Below, one piece after another: positions 18,822 to 30,250 of a DNA stretch of 35,173 bases; position 1 is the first letter of the stretch; each line of letters begins with the position of its first letter. Source of the stretch: Crocinitomicaceae bacterium (lineage in GTDB: Bacteria > Bacteroidota > Bacteroidia > Flavobacteriales_D > Parvicellaceae); the NCBI GenBank assembly GCA_002691605.1, contig NZID01000073.1, forward strand, positions 6,174 to 41,346, written 5' to 3'. Under the pieces are notes generated by a model. That model worked only from the letters and a program-made list of their open reading frames with translations. It did not search any database and had not been told where the DNA came from. The position numbers were made by a program, and so were the translations under genes.

Positions 18822-21454
18822 TAATCCCACTGATTTCTCATGGAGTTGTAGCCGTTTGCTCCAAATTTAATTTCAAAATCAGCGCCTTCAGAATTAATAG
18901 CTGAAGAAAAATATATTCCAAATTTTACTAATCCACCCCAAATTTTAAAAGGTCTTGAAATGCCAATAAAAGCTTCTATATGTTGCTCTTCAATATCTGG
19001 AATTATTAAACTTGCCATTCCACCAGAAAGTTGAAGTCCTAACTTACTTATCAATGGGATTTTATTAAATACATTTCCTTCAAAGCTGTGGACATAATTA
19101 GCTCTAAAATAAGAATTTTCGGTAATCTTGGTAGGACCTAAAAGTTGGAAAGAAGTTAATGGATTACTAAAAAAACCTGGGTCTGATCCTCTGAAATATT
19201 TCCATTCAATAACTCTTAAATTTTCTTTATTGATAAACGAACCTAACTGAATATTCCATTTAGATTTTCCTAAATGAGGAATTGAAAACTCGTCATTTAT
19301 CCCCATTTCTAAGTAGTCAAAATTCACCTCACTTTGAAATAGTTTAGGAACACCTTTTCTGTAAATTAAATTTACAGTAGGGTAATTAGTCCCTAAAATA
19401 ATTTTTCTATTTTTCTTAAAATAATATTTTTGAAAAGGCAGCCATGTAAGTTGAATTCTACTTTCAAATTTGGTGTAAGGTTTAAAATTTATTGGGTTGA
19501 GTTTAGCTGCAGAATCTAATGGTGAAAACCAGTCAGTAGATAAATCTAAATTATTAATAGGAGTTTGAAAGCAATAGGTAATTTTAAATTCACCGTATAA
19601 ACCATTTAATACTTCTGTTCTGTAAGCAGACTCTAAATTTTGTGATCTAACATAATTACTTCTTGAAAATGCGGTGGTAATGGAAGGAAATCTATTGATG
19701 ATTTTATATTCGTCTCCAATAGTTAGTGTTAATTGTTTATATTTTTTATTATTAGAAATTACTGAAATATTGGCAGAACCTCTAAAGTCTCTATTTACAA
19801 TCCCATAGTCAATTCTATTTTCTGTGCTAATTTTATATAAATCTTTAATGTTTTGGTTGTAATTAAATCCTAAGTTATGTCTATATCCTCCAACACCAAA
19901 AATATTAAATTGTGAAATGAATGGCCATATATAAAATGAATATCCTTTAAATCTATTTTTTCGACCTACTCCTTCCCAAAGCACTTTTGCCCAGGTAATT
20001 TTATTATAGCTACTATCTTGTTTTAGAGCATATTCTTCACTTTGGTAATATTGTCTAAGACTGTCGGTATATTTCACATAGTCTTTTTCGTTTTCTTTTA
20101 GGTCTAAAGAACGAAAGTTCTTCCATTCATTATTGGTTTTATAAAATGAAGAATCATCAAAGTATTTAATTTGATTTTTTTTAAAATAATTAGGAAGGTC
20201 TTCGTCCAATTTAAATTGGCTATAAACTGCAACTGTATTTCCTAGAATTTTATGAATATCTTCTTTTATACTATAGTCTATGATTTTTCTTTTTAGCAGG
20301 TTTTGATTTTCTAATTGTGTATAATTTTGAATAATATGAAAGTTTTCAATTTTAAATTCTGATTGAATGGGGCCACTTAATTCCAATTCCAATGACTCAA
20401 TATTGAATAAACTATCTTTTACAAATATTACTCCCTTTAATAATGGTTCATTTTTAAATCTAGGAGTGATTTTAATCTTATATATTTTGTTGGAGTCCTC
20501 ATTAGGAATAAAACCTAAATAATCATATTTGTAATAGGTTCTTGATCCTGGAGCTAGAGGTGAAATTATGGGTTTGTTAGATATAGAAACATTTATATTT
20601 TTTTGAAAAAGGTCAAATTCTATTTCAGATAAAGAATTTAAGATTTCATAAGGATCCTTTATTTCGTATTGAGGAGTTATATTATATTCTCCAAAATCTT
20701 CAAAAGATTGTATAATTACAAAATCTTGTTCTTTTTTAGTATCTGCAAAATCATGATAGGCCTTGTAGTCCCAAAAATTATTCTCTCCATTTATTCTATA
20801 CAAATTCCCATATGTTTCTACAAATTTTAGTACATCATTTTTAAAATTTATTTGTTGAGTAGTGTCTAATTGCCATATTTCTATAGTATCTTTTCTTTTT
20901 AGCTTAAATTGTCTTTTTTCTATAGTATTTTTTAAATATTCTACACAAGAACTATTTTTTTGAATTTGATTTTTATTATTTTTTTTAACTTGATTTATAA
21001 TTTCTAAAGCTTTGTTTTTAGTATTCGATACTACCTCATATTCAAATAAATTTTGATCATTTTCGCTTAAAACAATATTTAATTTTAGAGGATTATTTAT
21101 AAGGGTGACTGCTTTTTCTAAATTTTTATAACCTATATAACTAAAGACGATAGTATATGATCCAGGTTCAAGTTCAATAAAATATTCCCCAAAAGCATTT
21201 GAACTAACCCCATAGGTGCTATTTTTAATATAAATGGATGCAAAGGGTAACGGTTCTCCATTGTTATCTGAAATAACCCCACTTATATGATTAGAAAAAC
21301 TTGTAAATGGGATTAAAAAAAATAAAAAAAGAATAATAATGTGCTTAATTAACGCAATTTTTTTTTTAGAAGAATTTAAAAAAAGTAGATTATAAATATT
21401 ATTTACACAATAAAACGTCAAATTTGTAAAAATTATAAAGATGTCATTGCACAA
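18818..21454 (-). CDS. DUF5686-like outer-membrane protein with N-terminal carboxypeptidase-regulatory-like domain
   Basis: [54 protein letters not shown] (CarboxypepD_reg-like), long beta-strand-rich C-terminus. Start position is uncertain: the tracked start is a TTG inside panB. Confidence 0.8.
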   Translation of the reverse strand: MCNDIFIIFTNLTFYCVNNIYNLLFLNSSKKKIALIKHIIILFLFFLIPFTSFSNHISGVISDNNGEPLPFASIYIKNSTYGVSSNAFGEYFIELEPGSYTIVFSYIGYKNLEKAVTLINNPLKLNIVLSENDQNLFEYEVVSNTKNKALEIINQVKKNNKNQIQKNSSCVEYLKNTIEKRQFKLKRKDTIEIWQLDTTQQINFKNDVLKFVETYGNLYRINGENNFWDYKAYHDFADTKKEQDFVIIQSFEDFGEYNITPQYEIKDPYEILNSLSEIEFDLFQKNINVSISNKPIISPLAPGSRTYYKYDYLGFIPNEDSNKIYKIKITPRFKNEPLLKGVIFVKDSLFNIESLELELSGPIQSEFKIENFHIIQNYTQLENQNLLKRKIIDYSIKEDIHKILGNTVAVYSQFKLDEDLPNYFKKNQIKYFDDSSFYKTNNEWKNFRSLDLKENEKDYVKYTDSLRQYYQSEEYALKQDSSYNKITWAKVLWEGVGRKNRFKGYSFYIWPFISQFNIFGVGGYRHNLGFNYNQNIKDLYKISTENRIDYGIVNRDFRGSANISVISNNKKYKQLTLTIGDEYKIINRFPSITTAFSRSNYVRSQNLESAYRTEVLNGLYGEFKITYCFQTPINNLDLSTDWFSPLDSAAKLNPINFKPYTKFESRIQLTWLPFQKYYFKKNRKIILGTNYPTVNLIYRKGVPKLFQSEVNFDYLEMGINDEFSIPHLGKSKWNIQLGSFINKENLRVIEWKYFRGSDPGFFSNPLTSFQLLGPTKITENSYFRANYVHSFEGNVFNKIPLISKLGLQLSGGMASLIIPDIEEQHIEAFIGISRPFKIWGGLVKFGIYFSSAINSEGADFEIKFGANGYNSMRNQWDY

Positions 21455-22256
21455 AGATATAAAACGAGTGACTACTCATGTTCTTCAAGAAATGAAAAGT
21501 CAAAATGAAAAAATATCCATGTTAACTGCCTATGATTTTTCAATTGCAAAAATTGTTGATCAAGCTGGAATTGACGTTATTCTTGTTGGTGATTCAGCTT
21601 CAAACGTAATGGCAGGCCATGAAACTACTTTGCCTATTACTCTGGATCAAATGATCTATCATGCTGCATCTGTAATAAGAGCAATAAATAGGTCATTAGT
21701 AGTGGTAGATCTTCCTTTTGGTAATTACCAAGGAGATTCTCGTGAAGCTCTTAGGTCTGCAATAAGAATAATGAAAGAGGCAGAAGCTCATGCCGTTAAA
21801 CTGGAAGGTGGCAGACAAGTTGTAGAGTCTGTAGAAAGGATTCTATCTGCAGGTATCCCTGTAATGGGCCATTTGGGACTAACTCCCCAGTCCATCTATA
21901 AATTTGGAACTTATACAGTTAGAGCCAGAGAAGAAGAAGAGGCTAATGCATTAATTGAAGATGCCTTATTACTCCAAAAAACAGGATGTTTTGCCATTAT
22001 ATTAGAAAAGATCCCTGCAAAACTAGCTTCCTTAATAGCTGAAAAATTAGATATTCCCGTTATCGGTATTGGAGCTGGAGGTGGAGTTGATGGTCAGGTT
22101 TTAGTTCTTCATGATATGCTAGGCATTACCCAGGAGTTTTCTCCTAGATTTCTTAGGAGATACCATAACTTACATCAAGAAATATATAATGCCTGTAGTA
22201 GTTTTAAAAAGGATGTAAAATCAGAAGATTTCCCAAATTCTAAGGAGCAATATTAA
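21441..22256 (+). CDS. panB: 3-methyl-2-oxobutanoate hydroxymethyltransferase
   Basis: [86 protein letters not shown]. Confidence 0.97.
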   Translation: MSLHKDIKRVTTHVLQEMKSQNEKISMLTAYDFSIAKIVDQAGIDVILVGDSASNVMAGHETTLPITLDQMIYHAASVIRAINRSLVVVDLPFGNYQGDSREALRSAIRIMKEAEAHAVKLEGGRQVVESVERILSAGIPVMGHLGLTPQSIYKFGTYTVRAREEEEANALIEDALLLQKTGCFAIILEKIPAKLASLIAEKLDIPVIGIGAGGGVDGQVLVLHDMLGITQEFSPRFLRRYHNLHQEIYNACSSFKKDVKSEDFPNSKEQY

Positions 22257-22257
22257 T

Positions 22258-22939
22258 TTGATTTTAACAGTTTTATACGAAGATAACCATCTAATAGCTG
22301 TAAAAAAGTTGTCAGGTGAAATTATACAATCTGATCAAACAGGAGATACCACACTTGCGGAAAAAGTAAAGGCATATATCAAAAAAAAATATAAAAAGCC
22401 AGGAGAGGTATTTTTGGGTATTATTCATCGACTAGATCGACCAGTTGGAGGGGTAATTATTTTTGCTAGAACATCTAAGGCTCTTACAAGAATGAATGAA
22501 TTATTTCGAGAGAAAAAAATCAAAAAAGAATATTGGGCAATTGTTGAAGAAAAACCTCCTTTAGAAGAAGAACAATTAATTAACTGGTTAAAAAAAAAAT
22601 CAAGATAAAAATAGATCGAGAGCCTATGAAAAAGAAGTAAAAGGAAGCAAAAAAGCTATTTTAAGTTACCAATTAGTAGGAAGAAGTAAAAACTATTTTT
22701 ATTTAAAAATTAATCCTTTAACTGGCCGACATCATCAAATCAGGGTCCAACTCTCTTTTATAGGTTGTAGAATAAAAGGAGATGTAAAGTACGGAGCAAA
22801 AGGAACTAATAAGGATGGGGGAATTCATTTATTTGCAAAGTCTCTTTCTTTTGTACATCCTATTAAAAAAGAGCCTACAACAATTTCTGCAAATCCACCA
22901 ATTGACCCATTATGGAATGAGTTCTTAAATTTAAGTTAA
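22258..22939 (+). pseudogene. RluA-family pseudouridine synthase, frameshifted at an A10 homopolymer (22590-22599)
   Basis: ORF 22258-22608 has VLYEDNHLIAVKK and the catalytic HRLDRPVGG. Removing one A continues as WLKKNQDKNRSRAYEKEVKGSKKAILSYQLVGRSKNYFYLKINPLTGRHHQIRVQLSFIGCRIKGDVKYGAKG...IHLFAKSLSFVHPIKKE, stop 22937-22939. Length 682 nt is 3n+1, consistent with one extra base. Confidence 0.9.
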
Positions 22940-22944
22940 AGATG

Positions 22945-23322
22945 CTATTTGCCTGCAATAAAACTAATTTCAATATTTGCATTTTTGGGAAGTTTTGATA
23001 CTTGAACAGTTTCTCTAGCAGGATAAGGTTTTATAAAAAAGCTGGAGTATAAATCATTTACTTTTTCAAAATCATCCATATTTTTTAAAAAAATAGAACA
23101 TTTTAAAATATTAGATCTTTTAAGTTTTGAAGCCTTTAGTAAGGCATCTATATTTTTAAATATCTGATTTAACTCAGTATTAATTGATTCAGTATTTAGG
23201 TTTCCGTTACTAGGATCAATTGCAATCTGACCACTTGCAAAAAGTAAATCATTGAATTCTACTGCTTGACTGTAAGGGCCTACAGGATCTGGAGCATTGG
23301 ATATATTAATAGCTTTTTTCAT
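22945..23322 (-). CDS. ridA: RidA family (YjgF) reactive intermediate deaminase
   Basis: MKKAINISNAPDPVGPYSQAVEFNDLLFASGQIAIDP, PARETVQVSKLPKNANIEISFIA. ATG at 23322 is preferred over the tracked start at 23343, which overlaps the upstream gene. Confidence 0.94.
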   Translation of the reverse strand: MKKAINISNAPDPVGPYSQAVEFNDLLFASGQIAIDPSNGNLNTESINTELNQIFKNIDALLKASKLKRSNILKCSIFLKNMDDFEKVNDLYSSFFIKPYPARETVQVSKLPKNANIEISFIAGK

Positions 23323-23323
23323 T

Positions 23324-25906
23324 TTAGGGTATATTATTATCATACCAAGTTCTTCTTCTTTGTAGCTTAAGATCTTGAAGTATGGACGATTTTACACTTA
23401 TGTTTAAATTATAACTTCTCATAAAACCTATAGGAATCCAATTGAAACTCATTTGCCAACAGTGCAAATCTCTGCCAATATTTATGGATGTAAAACTGAA
23501 TTCTTTATTCACAAAATCATAATTAGTCATATAGGAAATTTTCCAATTTTTAGTAATACTTAAATCGCCTCGAAGGCCAACGCTTTGAGTAACGTAAGAA
23601 GTATCAAGATTAGAATTGATGACTCTTCGGTAATCCACTTTGTAATCTACTCCTATCGTCCATGGAATATTGAAGTCTATATACATATCAGAATTAGCAT
23701 TAATCATATCTAACTCTTCTTTTGGACCTTTATCACTTTCATATTTTTCTTTATTATTTTTTGAAGATTTTAAACTAGTACCAATTGCCATATTAGCAGA
23801 CCTTATTGTTCCTAACTTCTTATTTACCGCAAATTGGTAGTTATTGACTCTTTCCCCATTGATATATTGATACGGATCTAATCTTCCTGCAAATCTGAAA
23901 TTGACTTTTTTCCAAAGGGTTGTCCTTCCAATAATTTGAATATTGTCAAGTTGGAAAGAATCTTTAATCAAATCATAACCCGATGTAATACTTAAGTTGT
24001 CTAATATTTTCGATTTTACATAAGGTTCATTTTCAGTAGTATCATTTAAATTTCTTTTTTTAAGTTCTAAGGAGTTAATTAAACTAAAACCTAATCTTCC
24101 AGACTCAGAAGAATTTATAGTCCCATAAATATTGTTTGAAAATGGCGAATAAGTTTGCATATTTTCCAAAGAATCAGATTGATATGTAGACCAAGGATGA
24201 GAATTGGGTCTGTAAGTAAAATTGATATTTGGAGTGATAGTATGTCTAATCTTGGAATCATTTTTACCTCTTAAAAACTTAGCAAATTGATAAAAGCCAT
24301 AAATCTTTGTAGTAGCAGAGGCACTGAAGTTTTGAGAAAATACTTGAGAAAAACCTTTTAAAGTATCCGTTATGACTGTATTTTCATTATCGTTCCAAGA
24401 TTTATTTATTTGTTCTAAATACCATAAAGAAGATAGCCTGTAGGATGGATTAATGGTTACATTTTTTCCAAAAAGCTTGATTGAACTTGAGGCATTTATG
24501 TTGTGTCTCATACCACTTTTTCCATTAGAAAATAAATCTACTGCGTTACTGTTAAAAAGATCTTCTGAATTGACACTTATCTGATTTTTAGTATTCATTT
24601 GATAATTTATATTAGTTTGATCAATAATATCATGAATAAAATTTTTATTGATGCTGTTTTTCCTCATCATTTTAAAAGGGTAAAATCTATTAACGTTATA
24701 AGCAATTTCCGGTAGTGTAAAAATCATTTGGCCGGTATTTCCATTTTGAGTGTGCCTTAAATTGGTATTTAAGTTGGAACTGATTTTTCCGTTAAATCTT
24801 TTACTCCATGCAATATTAGAATTGAAAGTATTGGTCAAATAGTTTTGAGCAGAAATGTTATTATAATCATTTCTAAAATTAGTTGTTGTACCTGCATTAA
24901 TTAGTGCTTTAAAAGTACTTCCAGGATTTAATTTAGCATCATTTTGATGATTCCAGCGGATGAAAAACTCTCTTGACTTGTTAAAATCAGGAAAATCTTT
25001 TTCTCCTCTTACGACGTTTCTGTAAGAAAGCTGAAATTGACCATTGTACTTGTATCTAACTTTATATTGAGTAGTATTACTTAGTCCCCAAGATCCCCTA
25101 CTATAAATATCTCCAGTTAATGAAGTACTTAATTTACCATTTTTAAATTGATGATAATATCCCCCACCTAATAAATAGAATCCTAATCCTTGAGATTCTC
25201 CATAAGTTGGAATAAGCACCCCATTAGAGCTTTTGTTTTTTTTGTTGGGTAGAAATGCAAAAGGCAATCCAAGAGGTGTTGGTATGTCTGCAATAAATAA
25301 ATTTACTGGACCTGATACGATTTTATCATCAGGTTTGATAACAGCCTTTCTTAATTTAAAATAAAAATGAGGGTGATCTAGGTCACATGTAGTATAAAGT
25401 GCATTTTTTATGTGAATGTCACCATTATTTTGTCGCTTTACTTTTTGACTGTGAATATAACTTTCCCCTTCCTGTAATTTAACCTCATAAGTAATGCCTT
25501 TTTTGGTTTCAAAATTATATTTTAAAGAATCTGAAGATGTAGAAGTAGATCCATCTGATAAAACAGGTTTTCCTATTTTTTGATTATTACTATCTAAACA
25601 ATACTTAGCAAATACGGTCTTAGATTCAAAATTGAACCTAATATAACATGCGTCTAAAATAATTTCTCCATAGTCTATATGTCCTTCTTTATACAGAAAA
25701 GTCTGTTTATTTTTCATATCTAATATGATAGAGTCTTTAGCATTCCAATTTAAGGTGTTTTCTAATTGGCTAGATATATGAGGAGTACTGTCTTTCTGAC
25801 AAAAAGCGTTAGAGTTGTTTATTAACACAGTGAAGAGTATAAATAGCCTAAAATATTCTTTCAATAACCCCTCTAGGAACTTAAATTTGATAAAAAGTTC
25901 AATCAT
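23324..25906 (-). CDS. lptD: LptD-like LPS assembly outer-membrane protein
   Basis: N-terminal OstA-like region (DSIILDMKNKQTFLYKEGHIDYGEIILDACYIRFNFESKTVFA), YTTCDLDHPHFYFKLRKAVIKPDDKIVSGPVNLFIADIPTPLGLPFAFLPN, followed by a large beta-barrel; characteristic of Bacteroidota LptD. Confidence 0.88.
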   Translation of the reverse strand: MIELFIKFKFLEGLLKEYFRLFILFTVLINNSNAFCQKDSTPHISSQLENTLNWNAKDSIILDMKNKQTFLYKEGHIDYGEIILDACYIRFNFESKTVFAKYCLDSNNQKIGKPVLSDGSTSTSSDSLKYNFETKKGITYEVKLQEGESYIHSQKVKRQNNGDIHIKNALYTTCDLDHPHFYFKLRKAVIKPDDKIVSGPVNLFIADIPTPLGLPFAFLPNKKNKSSNGVLIPTYGESQGLGFYLLGGGYYHQFKNGKLSTSLTGDIYSRGSWGLSNTTQYKVRYKYNGQFQLSYRNVVRGEKDFPDFNKSREFFIRWNHQNDAKLNPGSTFKALINAGTTTNFRNDYNNISAQNYLTNTFNSNIAWSKRFNGKISSNLNTNLRHTQNGNTGQMIFTLPEIAYNVNRFYPFKMMRKNSINKNFIHDIIDQTNINYQMNTKNQISVNSEDLFNSNAVDLFSNGKSGMRHNINASSSIKLFGKNVTINPSYRLSSLWYLEQINKSWNDNENTVITDTLKGFSQVFSQNFSASATTKIYGFYQFAKFLRGKNDSKIRHTITPNINFTYRPNSHPWSTYQSDSLENMQTYSPFSNNIYGTINSSESGRLGFSLINSLELKKRNLNDTTENEPYVKSKILDNLSITSGYDLIKDSFQLDNIQIIGRTTLWKKVNFRFAGRLDPYQYINGERVNNYQFAVNKKLGTIRSANMAIGTSLKSSKNNKEKYESDKGPKEELDMINANSDMYIDFNIPWTIGVDYKVDYRRVINSNLDTSYVTQSVGLRGDLSITKNWKISYMTNYDFVNKEFSFTSINIGRDLHCWQMSFNWIPIGFMRSYNLNISVKSSILQDLKLQRRRTWYDNNIP

Positions 25907-25953
25907 ATTTTTTTGATTAACTTAAAAGAAGATTTATTTTTCAAACGAAAAAA

Positions 25954-27069
25954 TTGAAACAAAATTATACAAATATAGTGGTACTAATTTTAAGAGTTAA
26001 TTTCTTATTATTTCTTTTAGTATTTTGTATTCAAACTAATTACCCTCAAACTGGTTTAGGAATCAATACTGTTGTAATTGATCCTGGTCATGGCGGTAAA
26101 GACCCTGGAGCAATTAGTCCTAATAATAACTACGAGAAAACAGTCGTATTGAAAGTGAGTTTATTATTAGGTGATTTAATAAAAAAGAATTTTCCTAAGG
26201 TTAAGGTGATTTATACAAGAGACAATGACCGATTTATAGGATTGGCAAAGAGAGCGAAAATAGCTAACGAAATAGGTGCTGACTTATTTATTTCAATTCA
26301 TGCCAATGCCATAGAATCTCCTTCTGCTCATGGATTTGAAACTTGGGTACTTGGATTGCATAAGTCACAAGCAGCTTTAGAAGTAGCTAAATTTGAAAAT
26401 TCAGCTATTTTAATGGAAGAAAATAATCAGCAAACCTATTCAGAATTTGACCCCAATGATCCGGATGCTTATATTGCACTTTCTATGCGTCAAAATGCTT
26501 TTCTAGATCAAAGTTTGATATTGGCAAATGCTATTCAAAAAGATTCAAAATTAAAGTTAGGATTAAGAGACAGGGGAGTAAAACAAGCTGGATTCATGGT
26601 GTTATACAGGGCAACAATGCCAGCAGTTCTAGTAGAACTTGGATTTTTATCTAATCCTAAAGATGAAAGACTTTTAATTTCAAAAAATGGACAAACAAAA
26701 TTAGCTAATCATCTTTTTGAGGGTTTTAAAAACTATAAGAATAAATACGATAATGTTGATGAATCGCTTTCAAAATATAATGACGAAAATATGCGCGATT
26801 CCACAAAAACTCAATCTGAAAAAGGAAAGATATATAAAGTTCAAATTGCAACTTCAAGTGTGAAAATTCCAATACTTCCTGAAAACTTTAATGGATTAAA
26901 AGACGTAGAAGTGTATATTAGTGGAAAATTTTATAAATACACTTATGGTCTTACTCCAAATTTAACTACCATTAATGAACAATTAGAAGAAGTTAAAAAA
27001 GCTGGATATGAGTCTGCCTTTGTAATTTCTTTTAAAGATGGAAAAAGATTAGACTGGATTAAACAGTAA
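25954..27069 (+). CDS. N-acetylmuramoyl-L-alanine amidase (Amidase_3) with C-terminal SPOR-like region
   Basis: TVVIDPGHGGKDPGAISPNNNYEKTVVLKVSLLLGDLI, TRDNDRFIGLAKRAKIAN, FISIHANA, PAVLVELGFLSNPKDE; C-terminal KIYKVQIATS...YKYTYGLT...AGYESAFVISFKDGKRL. TTG start. Confidence 0.92.
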   Translation: MKQNYTNIVVLILRVNFLLFLLVFCIQTNYPQTGLGINTVVIDPGHGGKDPGAISPNNNYEKTVVLKVSLLLGDLIKKNFPKVKVIYTRDNDRFIGLAKRAKIANEIGADLFISIHANAIESPSAHGFETWVLGLHKSQAALEVAKFENSAILMEENNQQTYSEFDPNDPDAYIALSMRQNAFLDQSLILANAIQKDSKLKLGLRDRGVKQAGFMVLYRATMPAVLVELGFLSNPKDERLLISKNGQTKLANHLFEGFKNYKNKYDNVDESLSKYNDENMRDSTKTQSEKGKIYKVQIATSSVKIPILPENFNGLKDVEVYISGKFYKYTYGLTPNLTTINEQLEEVKKAGYESAFVISFKDGKRLDWIKQ

Positions 27070-27078
27070 AATGAAAAA

Positions 27079-28107
27079 ATGAATATTCCTAAAAAACAAT
27101 TTTTAATTGGTATAATTTCTACTATAGGAATCATGATCATAGTGGTTGGTTCTTACTTTCTTAAAGGCCAAGAATTATGGAAATCAAGGTATATTTATTA
27201 CAGTAAATTTTCTAATACTGAAGGGCTTACAACAGGTAGACCAGTCAATTTAAACGGTTTAAAAGTGGGAATAATTACTAATGTAACTTTTGATCCTAAT
27301 AATTTCAATTCAATTATTGTTGAATTTGAATTAAATAATCCAAAAATTAAAAAATTAAGAAAAGGAACTACCATCTTACTTAATTCAGATTTGCTTTCAG
27401 GTGCATATTTAGATATATCATGGGGAGATTCTTTGAATTTTCATAAATCTAAAGACACCATTCCTTCATCTGTTTCTTTAGCGCTAGAAGATCAGATTAA
27501 TGAAAGACTAATCCCATTGGAGAAAAAAACCAATGAGTTAATTAGTACGGCAGATTCTGCAATTAAAACAATTGAAGCTATTTTCAGTAGAAATACTGAT
27601 AATCTAGATGCGTCATTTGATGGGATTAAAAATTCTATAAGAAATTTGGAAAGAGTTTCTTTAGAAATTAGCAGTCTAGTAAAATCAGAAAGATCCAATA
27701 TAAGTGACATAGTTTCTAACGTAAAAACAGTTACCTATAATTTGAAAGAAAGTAATGAAGTAATTAATAAGATATTAAAAAATGCCTCTAATTTATCCGA
27801 TACTCTTTTGTCCTCTGATATTAATTCTACGATTGAAAATGCAAAAGAATCTCTTAAAGAGGTAAATATGATACTATATGATATTCAGAATGGTGACGGA
27901 ACTTTAACTCATTTAATAAAAGATTCTACAATGTATTATTCTGTAAATACGATGATTAATGAGGCAAGCAGACTTTTAGAAAATATTAAAACACAACCTA
28001 AAAGATATGTGCAATTTAGTATTTTTGGTGGTAAGGATAAAAGTATTTTAGATTCAAGAGATGAGAAGTTACTCAAGAAATTTGCGGTAGACTCTCTTGA
28101 AAAATAG
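27079..28107 (+). CDS. MCE/MlaD-domain protein
   Basis: Single N-terminal TM then YYSKFSNTEGLTTGRPVNLNGLKVGIITNVTFD (MCE domain), with a coiled-coil-like C-terminus. Confidence 0.9.
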   Translation: MNIPKKQFLIGIISTIGIMIIVVGSYFLKGQELWKSRYIYYSKFSNTEGLTTGRPVNLNGLKVGIITNVTFDPNNFNSIIVEFELNNPKIKKLRKGTTILLNSDLLSGAYLDISWGDSLNFHKSKDTIPSSVSLALEDQINERLIPLEKKTNELISTADSAIKTIEAIFSRNTDNLDASFDGIKNSIRNLERVSLEISSLVKSERSNISDIVSNVKTVTYNLKESNEVINKILKNASNLSDTLLSSDINSTIENAKESLKEVNMILYDIQNGDGTLTHLIKDSTMYYSVNTMINEASRLLENIKTQPKRYVQFSIFGGKDKSILDSRDEKLLKKFAVDSLEK

Positions 28108-28125
28108 TTGTTAAATTTATTTTTC

Positions 28126-29454
28126 ATGTTAAGTCGATTTATTTTTAGTGTTGTCTTACTATTTGGATTTGGTTTTTTTGGTTTTAATATTTCTAAAATC
28201 AGGAAAAATATATTAATTGGAAAACCTTTAAACAGATCGGATCAAAAGGCAAAAAGATGGAAAACCACACTTCTTATTGCCCTAGGTCAAAAGAAAATGT
28301 TTCAGAGATTTCTACCCGCTATTTTTCATTTATTTATTTATGTAGCATTTTTATTTACTTCAACAGAGTTGATTGAAATAATCATAGATGGATTAACAGG
28401 AAGTCATCGTTTTTTTTGGGATAAATTAGGGAGTGTTTATATTCTCCTAATAAATATGATTGAAATTCTCTCGGTTTTAGCTTTTGTAGCAACATTGGTT
28501 TTTTTAGCAAGAAGAAACCTTTTAAAGGTTCCTAAATTTCAAATGTCTGAAATGAATGGGTGGCCAAAATTAGATGGAAACATTATTTTATATCTAGAGA
28601 TTGTTCTATTAATATGTGTATTTACTATGAATGGTGCTGATGAGTCCCTTTTTCTAAAAGGAAAATCACACGTAGAAGGGTCTGGTTCTTTTGATTTTAT
28701 TATATCGTCTTTCACTGCTCCTTACTTTTTTAATCAATTTGAAGTTTCAACATTAATTCTTTTAGAGAGAGTTGGATGGTGGGGTCATATATTAGTTGTT
28801 TTTGCTTTTTTAAACTACCTCCCATTTTCAAAGCATTTTCATATTTTAATGGCATTTCCCAATACTTACTATAGTAATTTATCAGAAAAAGGAGCCTTTA
28901 ATAATTTAAATTCTGTAAAAGAAGAGGTGAGTAAAATGTTGGATCCTAATTTTGATCCTTATGCTTCTATTGATTCAAATAACAATAAATTACCTGATAG
29001 ATTTGGTGCAAAAGATGTAGAAGATTTAACTTGGAAAAATCTAATGGATGCTTACACTTGCACAGAGTGTGGAAGATGTACTTCTGCATGTCCTGCAAAT
29101 ATAACTGGTAAAAAACTCAGCCCTAGAAAGATCATTATGGATACTAGAGACAGGCTAGAGGAAATTGGAAGAAATAGAAGGAAACATGGAAATGACTACA
29201 CAGATAATAAATCATTATTAGGGGATTATATTTCTGAAGAAGAAATTTGGGCGTGTACTTCATGTAATGCATGCGTTCAAGAATGCCCTGTTAATATAGA
29301 TCCATTATCAATAATTATTGATTTAAGAAGATATTTGGTAATGGAAGAGTCTAAAATTCCTTCAGAGTTAACGGGAATGTTGACTAACATAGAAAATAAT
29401 GGTGCTCCATGGCAGTTTTCGCAAGTTGATAGAATAAAATGGGCTGAAGAATAA
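28126..29454 (+). CDS. Membrane (Fe-S)-binding protein, heterodisulfide reductase-related
   Basis: TM N-terminus plus two 4Fe-4S motifs CTECGRCTSACPANITGK and CTSCNACVQECPVNIDP. ATG at 28126 is preferred over the tracked TTG at 28108. Confidence 0.92.
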   Translation: MLSRFIFSVVLLFGFGFFGFNISKIRKNILIGKPLNRSDQKAKRWKTTLLIALGQKKMFQRFLPAIFHLFIYVAFLFTSTELIEIIIDGLTGSHRFFWDKLGSVYILLINMIEILSVLAFVATLVFLARRNLLKVPKFQMSEMNGWPKLDGNIILYLEIVLLICVFTMNGADESLFLKGKSHVEGSGSFDFIISSFTAPYFFNQFEVSTLILLERVGWWGHILVVFAFLNYLPFSKHFHILMAFPNTYYSNLSEKGAFNNLNSVKEEVSKMLDPNFDPYASIDSNNNKLPDRFGAKDVEDLTWKNLMDAYTCTECGRCTSACPANITGKKLSPRKIIMDTRDRLEEIGRNRRKHGNDYTDNKSLLGDYISEEEIWACTSCNACVQECPVNIDPLSIIIDLRRYLVMEESKIPSELTGMLTNIENNGAPWQFSQVDRIKWAEE

Positions 29455-29458
29455 GTAT

Positions 29459-30250
29459 ATGAACAAACTAAAAGTTCCAACTGTTGCTGAAATGCTTGCT
29501 AATAATGAAAGACCAGACATCTTATTTTGGGTAGGTTGTGCAGGAAGTTTTGATGATAGAGCTAAGAAAATTACTAAAGCAATTGTCAAAATTTTAAATT
29601 ATTGTAATATAAAATTTGCTGTTTTAGGTCCCGAAGAATCTTGTACGGGTGATCCTGCTAAAAGAGCTGGTAATGAATTTGCATTTATGATGCAAGCAAT
29701 ACAAAATATAGAATTACTTAAAGGATATAATATTCAAAAAATTGTAACAGGTTGTCCACATTGTTTCAACACCTTAAAAAATGAATATCCTGATTTAGGA
29801 GCTGATTTTGAGGTAGTTCACCATACACAGTTAATCAATCAATTAATAAGAGAAGGAAGATTATTATTGAAAGGTGGCGGTAGTTTTGAAGGAAAAAAAA
29901 TAACATTTCATGATCCATGTTACCTAGGAAGAGCTAATCAGGTTTACGAAGCCCCGAGAGAGGTATTAAAAAAGCTGGATTCTGAGTTGTCCGAAATGAA
30001 GAGATCTAAAGCCAATGGTTTATGTTGTGGAGCAGGAGGAGCTCAAATGTTTAAGGAAGCAGAAAAAGGCAATAAAGAAATTAATATAGAGAGAACCCAA
30101 GATGCAATTGAAGTTAATCCTGATTATATTGCAACAGGTTGTCCTTTTTGTAATACCATGATGACTGACGGAGTAAAACATTTTGAAAAAGAGGAAAAAA
30201 TTAAAGTTTTAGATATTGCCGAGTTAATTGCAAATGCTGCGGATTTATGA
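29459..30250 (+). CDS. (Fe-S)-binding protein with CCG domains (HdrB/GlpC-like)
   Basis: WVGCAGSFDDRAKKI, CTGDPAKRAGNEF, TGCPHCFNTLKNEY, HDPCYLGR, GLCCGAGGAQMF, TGCPFCNTMM. Confidence 0.94.
   Translation: MNKLKVPTVAEMLANNERPDILFWVGCAGSFDDRAKKITKAIVKILNYCNIKFAVLGPEESCTGDPAKRAGNEFAFMMQAIQNIELLKGYNIQKIVTGCPHCFNTLKNEYPDLGADFEVVHHTQLINQLIREGRLLLKGGGSFEGKKITFHDPCYLGRANQVYEAPREVLKKLDSELSEMKRSKANGLCCGAGGAQMFKEAEKGNKEINIERTQDAIEVNPDYIATGCPFCNTMMTDGVKHFEKEEKIKVLDIAELIANAADL

Noticed and set aside
27492-29589. Several short minus-strand ORFs (27492-27710, 27936-28127, 29277-29480, 29368-29589)
   Set aside because: All antisense to confident MCE and Fe-S genes, short and without motifs.
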